DNA from: Methanobacteriaceae archaeon UBA349
Lineage (GTDB): Archaea > Methanobacteriota > Methanobacteria > Methanobacteriales > Methanobacteriaceae
DNA length: 5,406 nt
Assembly: GCA_002509745.1 (NCBI GenBank)
Contig: DAWK01000104.1
Location: 37,051 to 42,456 of the forward strand
Direction of reading: 5' to 3'
The position numbers and the translations under genes were made by a program. The notes under the pieces were generated by a model, which saw only the letters and a list, made by a program, of their open reading frames with translations, had not been told where the DNA came from and ran no database searches. Positions 1-4,748 of the stretch are shown piece after piece (within the stretch, counting starts at the first letter, position 1; every line of letters starts with the position of its first letter).

Positions 1-109
1 CCTACGATTCATAGTTTAATTTATTATTAATTCCAATAAATATCTTTTTTGAAAGTAAATTTTGAATAAAGCAATTTTAGTAGAATTTTATTCAATTTTA
101 ATTAAAATA

Positions 110-121
110 CGAAAAATATAA
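110..121 (+). promoter_or_regulatory. Possible BRE/TATA promoter of the ABC transporter operon
   Basis: The sequence CGAAAAATATAA resembles an archaeal purine/A-rich BRE running into a TATA element, and it ends where the 32-bp inverted repeat begins. Archaeal transcription usually starts about 25-27 bp downstream of the TATA centre, which would put the start near 143, inside the inverted repeat, and give a leader of about 85 nt. A competing candidate is TTTACATAA at 172-180, which would give a leader of roughly 25 nt. The sequence alone does not decide between them. Confidence 0.3.
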
Positions 122-152
122 ACCTCATATGAACAGTTAATCATATGTGGTT
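121..152. repeat. 32-bp imperfect inverted repeat, candidate operator
   Basis: The left arm AACCTCATATGA (121-132) and the right arm TCATATGTGGTT (141-152) are reverse complements at 11 of 12 positions, separated by the 8-bp spacer ACAGTTAA. Each arm contains its own CATATG palindrome, and the two CATATG centres are 20 bp apart, about two helical turns. It lies 77 bp upstream of the permease start and abuts a possible TATA box. This fits a site for one or two regulator dimers controlling the transporter operon; the binding protein is unknown and is not identifiable in this window. Confidence 0.5.
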
Positions 153-228
153 GATAAAATTTAAAACCATATTTACATAAAAAAAATTCAAGAATAAAGT
201 TATAAAACTTTACATTTGGAGTGAAAAA

Positions 229-1344
229 ATGTCGTTTTTCTCGTTAATTCTAAAAAATCCATTTAGAAATAAAACCAGAAGCGCACTAGCAATTGTAGGC
301 ATAGCCATTGGAATAGCCACCATTGTAGCACTGGGAATAATTACAGATGGACTGAAAACTTCTACTGAAGAAACATTAAAAGCTGGAGGATCTGATTTTT
401 CAGTTGTAGAATCTAATGTATCAGATATGTTCCTCAGTAAGATAGATGAAAGTTATATTAACAAAATAAAATCAGTTAATGGGGTTGAAGATGCTGTTGG
501 AGTTTTAACTGCCATTCAACCTATTGGAGGAAATCCTTATTTTGTTTTGATTGGAATAGATCCCAATAAATTAGACATAAGTAATATAAAAATTACCAAA
601 GGAAAAGCATTCTCCAGTGGAGACGCTAAAGAGGTAATAATTGGAAAAGTAGCCTCAGAAAAACTAAATAAAACCGTCGGAGATACTTTAACTCTTAGCC
701 AGAAAAAATATAAGATAACTGGAATATTTGAAACTGGTGATCTTCAACAAGATGGTGGGGCCTTTTTATCACTGAGCAATCTTCAAGACATTGAGGATAA
801 ACCTGACAAGGTCACCATGATCTATGTAAAAATAAAAAAAGATGCCAATGTTGATGAAGTGACCAAGGCCATTGAGGATAAATATGGCAATGATGTTACC
901 ACCATTGCATCCTTAGAAGATCTTCAAAGTGTAGACCAGGGTTTAAACACTATTGATACAGCTTCATGGGCCATATCTATTTTAGCCATTGTTATTGGAG
1001 GCATAGGTGTAATAAATACCATGATAATGTCTGTATATGAGAGAACCAGGGAAATTGGAGTATTAAAAGCAGTTGGATGGAAAAATAGACGAATATTAGG
1101 AATGATACTTGGAGAATCCATCGTATTGACCCTAGTAGCAGGAATAGTAGGTTCCATCATGGGAGTTCTGGCCATTCAAATTTTACTGCCACTGGGAATG
1201 GAAGGATTTATTAAGCCAGTTTACAGTAGCGATGTCTTTATTAGAGGATTTATAGTAGCCCTTATTGTAGGACTAATTGGAGGATTTTATCCGGCCTATC
1301 GAGCCAGCAAATTACCACCAACGGAGGCACTGCGCTATGAATAA
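229..1344 (+). CDS. MacB/FtsX-family ABC transporter permease
   Basis: A 371-residue membrane subunit of a MacB/LolCE-type ABC transporter. The order is: an N-terminal transmembrane helix (about residues 18-38), a large extracytoplasmic MacB_PCD-like domain (about 40-240), then an FtsX domain with three helices (about 246-268, 292-318 and 336-357). The cytoplasmic segment ERTREIGVLKAVGWKNRRI (271-289) and the C-terminal YPAYRASKLPPTEAL are hallmarks of the family, and the length is typical. The ATG at 229 is preceded by GGAGTGA at 218-224. It overlaps the ATPase gene by 8 bp, so the two should form a homodimeric permease with two ATPases. MacB-like proteins act by mechanotransmission, exporting or extracting peptides, lipids or antibiotics, but the substrate here is unknown. 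No MacA-like adaptor is visible, as expected for an archaeon without an outer membrane. Confidence 0.93.
   Translation: MSFFSLILKNPFRNKTRSALAIVGIAIGIATIVALGIITDGLKTSTEETLKAGGSDFSVVESNVSDMFLSKIDESYINKIKSVNGVEDAVGVLTAIQPIGGNPYFVLIGIDPNKLDISNIKITKGKAFSSGDAKEVIIGKVASEKLNKTVGDTLTLSQKKYKITGIFETGDLQQDGGAFLSLSNLQDIEDKPDKVTMIYVKIKKDANVDEVTKAIEDKYGNDVTTIASLEDLQSVDQGLNTIDTASWAISILAIVIGGIGVINTMIMSVYERTREIGVLKAVGWKNRRILGMILGESIVLTLVAGIVGSIMGVLAIQILLPLGMEGFIKPVYSSDVFIRGFIVALIVGLIGGFYPAYRASKLPPTEALRYE
1323..1327 (+). promoter_or_regulatory. Shine-Dalgarno GGAGG of the ATPase gene, inside the permease gene
   Basis: GGAGG lies 9 nt before the ATG at 1337, within the last codons of the permease. It decides the ATPase start: an in-frame TTG at 1277 would add 20 residues, but these are encoded within conserved permease sequence and match no ABC ATPase. 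The arrangement suggests translational coupling. Confidence 0.8.
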
Positions 1345-2068
1345 TCAGAATGCAGATCAGAATGCAGAAATTATTTCCAATAATAAATCAAGTGATGAAA
1401 AAGCGGGTAAAAATATTGTTGAAATAAAAAATCTCAAAAAAAGTTTTGATCATGGTAAAATAACTGCATTAAATGGCCTTAACCTTGAAATAAAAGAAGG
1501 AGAATTTGTATCCATAATTGGACCATCTGGTTCCGGCAAATCTACTCTTTTAAACATGATTGGGGCACTTGATAAAGCAGATGTCGGAGATATTACTGTT
1601 TCAGGAATTGATCTAATTCGAAAGAAGGATTTAAGTGATTTTAGATCTCAAGAAATCGGATTTATCTTCCAGTTGCATAATCTAATTCCGAATTTAAGTG
1701 TACTGGAAAATGTAGAAGTTCCCATGTTTGAGAGTAAAATTTCTGGAAAAGACATGCGAAAACGGGCCTTGGAGCTTCTGGATTATGTTGAACTTTCTGA
1801 TAAAATAAAAAGAAAACCAACTGAACTTTCCGGAGGAGAAAGGCAACGAGTGGCCATTGCCAGAGCTTTAGCTAATAAACCTTCCATAATATTGGCCGAT
1901 GAACCAACCGGATCACTGGATTCAAAAACAGGTCAGGTGATCTTACAAAGGCTAAAAGAGTTACATGAGAAGGAAAATGTGACTCTTATTATGGTCACTC
2001 ACGACATGAATGTGGCCTCACTGGCAGATAGGACCATAGAAGTTCTGGACGGACAAGTTCAGAACTAA
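1337..2068 (+). CDS. ABC transporter ATP-binding protein (MacB/LolD type)
   Basis: A 243-residue cytoplasmic ATPase that would power the permease encoded just upstream. All canonical ABC motifs are intact: Walker [10 protein letters not shown] (62-70), Q-loop glutamine 112 in FQLHNLIP, signature LSGGERQ (164-170), Walker B IILADEP (184-190) with catalytic E189, D-loop SLDS (193-196) and H-loop H222. The [20 protein letters not shown] stretch is typical of the LolD/MacB subfamily. The first ~26 residues are a hydrophilic Asn/Gln/Lys-rich extension before the usual start of the domain ([11 protein letters not shown]), and contain a tandem QNAD-QNAE repeat. The gene overlaps the permease by 8 bp and is the last gene of the operon, followed at once by a terminator. 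Confidence 0.95.
   Translation: MNNQNADQNAEIISNNKSSDEKAGKNIVEIKNLKKSFDHGKITALNGLNLEIKEGEFVSIIGPSGSGKSTLLNMIGALDKADVGDITVSGIDLIRKKDLSDFRSQEIGFIFQLHNLIPNLSVLENVEVPMFESKISGKDMRKRALELLDYVELSDKIKRKPTELSGGERQRVAIARALANKPSIILADEPTGSLDSKTGQVILQRLKELHEKENVTLIMVTHDMNVASLADRTIEVLDGQVQN
1346..1369 (+). repeat. Tandem 12-bp repeat inside the ATPase N-terminus
   Basis: CAGAATGCAGAT (1346-1357) is followed directly by CAGAATGCAGAA (1358-1369), identical at 11 of 12 positions and encoding QNAD-QNAE. It lies in the non-conserved leader of the ATPase, so a 12-bp gain or loss would keep the reading frame. Confidence 0.8.
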
Positions 2069-2092
2069 TTTTTTATTTTTTTTATTATTTTT
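2041..2092 (+). terminator. Hairpin plus T-tract terminator of the ABC operon, overlapping the stop codon
   Basis: AGTTCTGGAC (2041-2050) can pair with GTTCAGAACT (2057-2066) as a 10-bp stem with one G-U pair and the 6-nt loop GGACAA. The stem includes the last sense codons and the first base of the TAA stop (2066-2068). A T-dominated tract follows at 2069-2092. Archaeal polymerases can terminate on U-tracts alone, so the hairpin may instead protect the 3' end, but the whole has the shape of an intrinsic terminator. Confidence 0.7.
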
Positions 2093-2161
2093 GCTTTAAA
2101 ATGTTATTTTTAAATTTATTTAAAAAAGTCAAAAACAGATTTTAGCTAAATTAGATTATCT

Positions 2162-2198
2162 AAAAATTAAAATCGAATTAAAATTAAATATTAAAAAT
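2162..2198 (-). terminator. Probable T-rich transcript end of the 86-residue gene
   Basis: Directly downstream of the minus-strand gene ending at 2204, this strand reads as short T-runs (complements of A-runs at about 2193-2197, 2179-2183 and 2162-2166). Archaeal termination often uses such tracts. No convincing stem is present, so the call rests on composition and position only. Confidence 0.3.
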
Positions 2199-2203
2199 GT
2201 TAT

Positions 2204-2464
2204 TCAATCCTCAATTTGTTTTATACCACCATAATGGAACTTAATAACATTAGAATTTAGGGGGATTACAATATACTCACTATTTGGATCACCTGGTGGA
2301 AACTTACAACAAACAGTTATTTTACTATCTTCAATCATAATTTGAGTTATGACACCCATTTCACTAATACTACCGCCTTCCTTATAATTAAGACGATTAG
2401 ACATATTATAACCGTCGGACATGGCCTCCTCAAGGAATATTAATACCCATTGAACTAGAATCAT
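2204..2464 (-). CDS. Small hypothetical protein, 86 residues, family not recognised
   Basis: I do not recognise this protein. The ATG at 2464 is chosen because GGTGAT (minus strand, 2469-2474), a six-base match to the methanogen AGGAGGTGAT consensus, lies 4 nt upstream. A TTG four codons earlier overlaps that motif, and the later ATG at Met15 has GAGGAGG only 2 nt away, which is too close. The N-terminus (MILVQWVLIFLEEAM) is hydrophobic but too short for a clear membrane helix. Residues about 37-80 alternate in the manner of beta strands (GVITQIMIED, KITVCCKFPP, EYIVIPLNSNVIKFHYGG), suggesting a small beta-barrel-like domain, with a Cys-Cys pair at 52-53. It is convergent with the ABC operon and divergent from the flavoprotein gene. 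The good ribosome binding site favours a real gene. Confidence 0.6.
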   Translation of the reverse strand: MILVQWVLIFLEEAMSDGYNMSNRLNYKEGGSISEMGVITQIMIEDSKITVCCKFPPGDPNSEYIVIPLNSNVIKFHYGGIKQIED

Positions 2465-2596
2465 ACTAATCACCAATAATTAATTATATTTTTTGTATCA
2501 TAAGAATTTTTAGATATGGGCATAATTAGTTTTGAATGTTTATTGTGAAAATATAGTATTTATTATGTTAATTAAATCTGAAATTGATTCAAATTA

Positions 2597-2609
2597 GAAA
2601 AATAAATTA
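2597..2609 (+). promoter_or_regulatory. Probable BRE/TATA element of the flavoprotein gene
   Basis: GAAAAATAAATTA is an A-rich BRE-like stretch running into a weak TATA-like sequence centred about 31 bp before the ATG at 2635. Transcription would begin around 2630, almost at the start codon, matching the absence of a Shine-Dalgarno sequence. The TATA match is poor, so confidence is modest. Confidence 0.35.
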
Positions 2610-2634
2610 ATAATAATCAATATAACTATTTTAC

Positions 2635-3201
2635 ATGACTGGTGCTAAAAAAAGAATTGCTTGGGGAATTACTGGAGCTGGGGAAAAACTTCCAGAGACT
2701 TATGCCATAATGAGAGACATTAAAAAAAGATATCAGGACGAAGTAGAAATTAGAGTATTTATTTCTAAATCAGGAGATCAAGTAGTCAAATATTATGGAA
2801 TATATCGTGATTTGGAAACCAGTTTTGATAATGTATGGGTAGAAATAAATGCAAATTCGCCATTCCTGGCCGGACAAATCCAATTAGGTAAATTTGACTT
2901 CATGCTAATTTCACCAGCAACATCCAATACTGTTGCCAAAATATCCCTTAGAATAGCAGACACTCTGTTGACTAATGCCGCAATTATGGGGCAAAAAGCT
3001 GGTGTTCCACTTTATATCATGCCCTCAGATTTCAAAGAAGGGACTGTAATAACTAAGCTTCCAAATGGGAAAGATTTAGAACTTACTATAACTAAAGAAG
3101 ATGTGGAACACGTTGAAAAATTGGCCAGTATGAATAATACCCATGTATTTGAACATCCCGAATATATCTATGACATATTTGAAAAATTAGTTAGAATCTG
3201 A
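2635..3201 (+). CDS. afpA: Archaeoflavoprotein AfpA family (FMN-binding; DmrX-like alternative)
   Basis: A 188-residue soluble flavoprotein of the HFCD/flavoprotein superfamily, closest in my recognition to archaeoflavoprotein AfpA. Signature stretches are RIAWGITGAGEKLPETY (7-23) at the first beta-alpha turn, LISPATSNTVAKISLRIAD (91-109) in the FMN-binding region, and NAAIMGQKAGVPLYIMPSD (114-132), equivalent to the conserved Asn and Pro segment of UbiX/Dfp-type proteins. AfpA of Archaeoglobus accepts electrons from ferredoxin. Related methanogen proteins have been described as acceptor-dependent dihydromethanopterin reductases, which make tetrahydromethanopterin for methanogenesis. The sequence does not separate these two roles. 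No GGAGG-type motif precedes the ATG, and the next internal Met (26) would delete the FMN loop, so the start is probably leaderless. The gene stands alone, with no ferredoxin or pterin gene beside it. Confidence 0.8.
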   Translation: MTGAKKRIAWGITGAGEKLPETYAIMRDIKKRYQDEVEIRVFISKSGDQVVKYYGIYRDLETSFDNVWVEINANSPFLAGQIQLGKFDFMLISPATSNTVAKISLRIADTLLTNAAIMGQKAGVPLYIMPSDFKEGTVITKLPNGKDLELTITKEDVEHVEKLASMNNTHVFEHPEYIYDIFEKLVRI

Positions 3202-3221
3202 TAAATAAATAATTCATTTAA

Positions 3222-3273
3222 AGCTATTCAGACTAGCTATTTTAATATAAAATATATTAAATATTCTTTTTTT
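3222..3273 (+). terminator. Probable terminator of the flavoprotein gene
   Basis: About 20 bp after the stop codon, AGCTA (3222-3226) and TAGCT (3234-3238) can form a short stem with a 7-nt loop, followed by ATTTT. A stronger seven-T run follows at 3267-3273, flanked by ATTCT and AGAAT. Either could end the transcript. The stem is short and the assignment is mostly positional. Confidence 0.4.
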
Positions 3274-3289
3274 CAGAATTTGGGTATTA

Positions 3290-3353
3290 GGAATTAACTA
3301 AATAAAAATAGTGTAAATAATTTAGTAAGGAAATTAATTAAATAAAAATGATG
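3290..3353. repeat. Imperfect AT-rich direct repeat between convergent genes
   Basis: A segment starting at 3290 (GGAATTAACTAAATAAAAAT, then AGTG) recurs with small changes at 3329 (GGAAATTAATTAAATAAAAA, then TGATG), a period of about 39 bp. It lies between the convergent 3' ends of the flavoprotein and the 109-residue gene. In sequence this AT-rich it may be only an old local duplication. Confidence 0.4.
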
Positions 3354-3377
3354 AATAAAATAATGAAATATTTAGTT

Positions 3378-3383
3378 AAAAAA
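3378..3383 (-). terminator. Short T-run after the 109-residue gene
   Basis: On the minus strand a run of six T follows 8 bp after the stop codon, and further T-rich sequence continues downstream. This would suffice for archaeal U-tract termination; no stem precedes it. Confidence 0.3.
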
Positions 3384-3391
3384 TGCTGATT

Positions 3392-3721
3392 TTATTTAAG
3401 TTCTTGGAAAACTACCCCATATCCCCAAATAGAATTTCCATCCGGCCCTACTTCTTCTACAAAAGCATTTGTTCCTTTGAAATAGCCTTCAGTTAAACCA
3501 GTAGATGAAATATTCATAGAAAGCGGCTCCATATCAACCATGGTTTCAAAAAAACCCATCACTCTGGAAATTTCTTCTTGAAGACCCCTGAATTCTACAG
3601 TAATTGTTCCGGTCTGTCTGATTTTTAAGGCAACCATTTCCTGTGGAACTTCCAAATTTTCACCGACTTTATTCACACTCGTACTTTTAGCAAAAATTAT
3701 ATTTCCTTCTAATTCACCCAA
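3392..3721 (-). CDS. Hypothetical protein, 109 residues, family not recognised
   Basis: I cannot assign this protein to a family. The start is a TTG at 3719-3721, supported by AGGGGG on the minus strand (3729-3734) 7 nt upstream. The first in-frame ATG is residue 29, deep in the reading frame and without such a site. The protein looks soluble and mixed alpha/beta: a strand-rich centre (EMVALKIRQTGTITVEFRGL, 28-47), an amphipathic helix candidate (QEEISRVMGFFETMVDM, 48-64), and a C-terminus rich in Gly and aromatic residues (EGYFKGTNAFVEEVGPDG, then WGYGVVFQEL). No signal peptide, membrane helix or cysteine is present. It has its own TATA box and a 15-bp palindrome in its leader, so regulated expression is likely. 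It lies 144 bp downstream of the adenosine-specific kinase gene on the same strand. Confidence 0.75.
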   Translation of the reverse strand: MGELEGNIIFAKSTSVNKVGENLEVPQEMVALKIRQTGTITVEFRGLQEEISRVMGFFETMVDMEPLSMNISSTGLTEGYFKGTNAFVEEVGPDGNSIWGYGVVFQELK

Positions 3722-3733
3722 TTAAATTCCCCC

Positions 3734-3748
3734 TGAATCAGTGATTCA
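3734..3748. promoter_or_regulatory. Perfect 15-bp palindrome next to the Shine-Dalgarno of the 109-residue gene
   Basis: TGAATCA-G-TGATTCA is a perfect inverted repeat with 7-bp arms. Its left end touches the ribosome binding site (3729-3734), and a further AATCA at 3751-3755 forms a second overlapping inverted pair with TGATT. It lies about 20-36 nt downstream of the start site predicted from the TATA box. It could be a repressor operator in the early transcribed region, or a 6-bp RNA stem with a 3-nt loop affecting ribosome access. Confidence 0.5.
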
Positions 3749-3791
3749 ATAATCAATCCCTATGTGTAATTATTAACTATGTTTTTAAAAA

Positions 3792-3799
3792 TATATAAA
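3792..3799 (-). promoter_or_regulatory. TATA box of the 109-residue gene
   Basis: The minus strand reads TTTATATA, the classical archaeal TATA consensus, preceded by the A/T-rich BRE-like AAATTAT (3800-3806). The predicted start is near 3769, giving a leader of about 47 nt that carries the palindrome and the AGGGGG site. This supports separate transcription from the adenosine-specific kinase gene upstream, although read-through is possible. Confidence 0.55.
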
Positions 3800-3865
3800 A
3801 TAATTTATTTTGAATTTATAATATTAAAAATGATAAATACACTTTTAATGGGATTAATGCACTAA

Positions 3866-4348
3866 TTAAAGCTTATAACCAATATCTCGGAGAAATTTCT
3901 TTCTGGTGTAAATATCTGCTTCCGTTTCTATTCTTTTTGGCCTAAATCCATCAATTACTCCCATGATTCCATTACCTTGATCACTTTCAGCAATTAAAAC
4001 TTCAACAGGATTTGCAGTGGCACAGAATATGTTAACCACCTCTGGAACATCTTTTATTCTTCCTAAAACGTTAAGAGGAAAAGCATCTCGCATAATAATC
4101 AAAAAAGAATGGCCGGCACCGATCTCAAATAGTTTTTCTCGGGCCATGATTTCTATCTCGTGATCATTCCCACCATACCTGATTAAACAATCCCCTGAAG
4201 CTTCACTAAAAGCAATTCCAAAGCGAGCATTAGGAACTGTATTTACCATAGCCTCATAAAGATCTTCAACAGTTTTTATAAAATGGCCCTGGCCCAAAAT
4301 AATATTGTATCCTTCAGGAACCTCAATTTTAACTTTTTTAATTTCCAT
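3866..4348 (-). CDS. Adenosine-specific kinase family protein (Adenosine_kin, former DUF355)
   Basis: A 160-residue cytosolic protein that matches the small archaeal/bacterial adenosine-specific kinase family (PF04008, COG1839) over its full length. Recognised blocks are [15 protein letters not shown] (19-33), [20 protein letters not shown] (43-62), GHSFLIIM (79-86), [20 protein letters not shown] (91-110) followed by [12 protein letters not shown], and the glycine-rich [15 protein letters not shown] (127-141). The name comes from structural and binding work on a crenarchaeal member; the physiological reaction is poorly established, so the kinase label should be read as a family name. The start is secure: GGGGTGA (minus strand, 4354-4360) lies 5 nt before the ATG. 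A TATA box about 55 bp upstream gives it its own promoter, divergent from the HTH-cupin gene. Confidence 0.88.
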   Translation of the reverse strand: MEIKKVKIEVPEGYNIILGQGHFIKTVEDLYEAMVNTVPNARFGIAFSEASGDCLIRYGGNDHEIEIMAREKLFEIGAGHSFLIIMRDAFPLNVLGRIKDVPEVVNIFCATANPVEVLIAESDQGNGIMGVIDGFRPKRIETEADIYTRKKFLRDIGYKL

Positions 4349-4402
4349 TTACTTCACCCCAAACCTCATGGCTAAATTCAAAATAATATTGTTCGATTTT
4401 TT

Positions 4403-4410
4403 ATTTTATA
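4403..4410 (-). promoter_or_regulatory. TATA box of the adenosine-specific kinase gene
   Basis: The minus strand reads TATAAAAT, giving a predicted start near 4380 and a leader of about 30 nt that contains the GGGGTGA site. The box is centred within 1 bp of the midpoint of a TCGATTT...AAATCGA inverted repeat (4393-4422), which suggests a regulator may compete with or assist TBP here. Confidence 0.45.
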
Positions 4411-4560
4411 TCCTGAAATCGACGACTTTATTTAATTATAATAATTATATATCATCTATAACTAAAATTTTTTCAATTTCCTTAAAAAGCAAAAGCAGTT
4501 GAAAATTGAAGCATAACAAAAGATTAATTTAAATACAAATATTTATAAGTGTAAAAAAAT

Positions 4561-4598
4561 TTATCATTAATAATCATTACATATTATCATTATCATTA
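4561..4598. repeat. Cluster of four ATCATTA motifs
   Basis: ATCATTA occurs at 4563, 4573, 4586 and 4592, each preceded by T or A, within 38 bp upstream of the HTH-cupin gene. Spacings of 10, 13 and 6 bp are irregular. It may be a regulator binding array or simple low-complexity drift. Confidence 0.4.
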
Positions 4599-4700
4599 GG
4601 AAATTTTAAAAACATTCATTAAATAATTAGTATAAAATATTTTTTTACATTATAAATAAAAATTTTACGACCATAATAATTATAATAATGTGTTGAATAA

Positions 4701-4712
4701 GATTTTTAAATC
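4701..4712 (+). promoter_or_regulatory. Probable promoter of the HTH-cupin gene with overlapping palindrome
   Basis: GATTTTTAAATC contains the TATA-like TTTTTAAA (4703-4710) inside the inverted repeat GATTT-TT-AAATC. Its distance fits a start near 4733 and a short leader of about 16 nt carrying the GAGGTG site. A better TATA match, TTTATAAG at 4542-4549, would give a leader of about 175 nt and cannot be excluded. Confidence 0.4.
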
Positions 4713-4737
4713 ATAATAAACAATTTCCTATTATATT

Positions 4738-4743
4738 GAGGTG
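4738..4743 (+). promoter_or_regulatory. Shine-Dalgarno GAGGTG fixing the HTH-cupin start
   Basis: GAGGTG matches the AGGAGGTGAT consensus and lies 5 nt before the ATG at 4749. The in-frame GTG at 4743 overlaps this motif and so is unlikely to be the start. Confidence 0.75.
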
Positions 4744-4748
4744 TGGAT

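Larger units (their letters stand above)
4349..4748. other. 400-bp divergent intergenic region, no gene seen
   Basis: This stretch separates the divergent kinase-family and HTH-cupin genes. It is extremely AT-rich and has no supported coding sequence; the open frame on the plus strand over 4305-4502 has no ribosome binding site and overlaps the kinase-family gene. It holds the promoters of both genes, an inverted repeat around the kinase TATA box, an all-AT palindrome at 4433-4447, a TATA-like TTTATAAG at 4542-4549, and a cluster of ATCATTA motifs at 4561-4598. Confidence 0.6.

Noticed and set aside
790..882. Exact 12-bp repeat ATTGAGGATAAA at 790-801 and 871-882 in the permease gene
   Set aside because: Both copies encode IEDK in ordinary coding context; two such words in an acidic/lysine-rich protein are plausible by chance.
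924..1175. Minus-strand open frame of 83 codons within the permease gene
   Set aside because: It lies wholly antisense to a strongly recognised MacB/FtsX permease and matches no family.
1277..1336. TTG-initiated 20-residue extension of the ATPase
   Set aside because: It is encoded in the conserved 3' end of the permease in another frame; the GGAGG at 1323-1327 points to the ATG at 1337.
2465..2476. TTG start four codons upstream for the 86-residue protein
   Set aside because: It overlaps the GGTGAT ribosome binding motif, which is properly spaced from the ATG at 2464.
3845..3857. TTAAT-GGG-ATTAA as a terminator hairpin for the kinase-family gene
   Set aside because: The stem is only 5 A/T pairs and no proper T-run follows on the minus strand.
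4433..4447. Perfect palindrome TAATTAT-A-ATAATTA
   Set aside because: It is composed only of A and T in a spacer that is almost all A and T, so chance is a sufficient explanation.
4305..4502. Plus-strand 65-codon open frame
   Set aside because: It overlaps the kinase-family 5' end antisense, continues into AT-rich spacer, lacks a ribosome binding site, and its hydrophobic composition reflects T-rich DNA.
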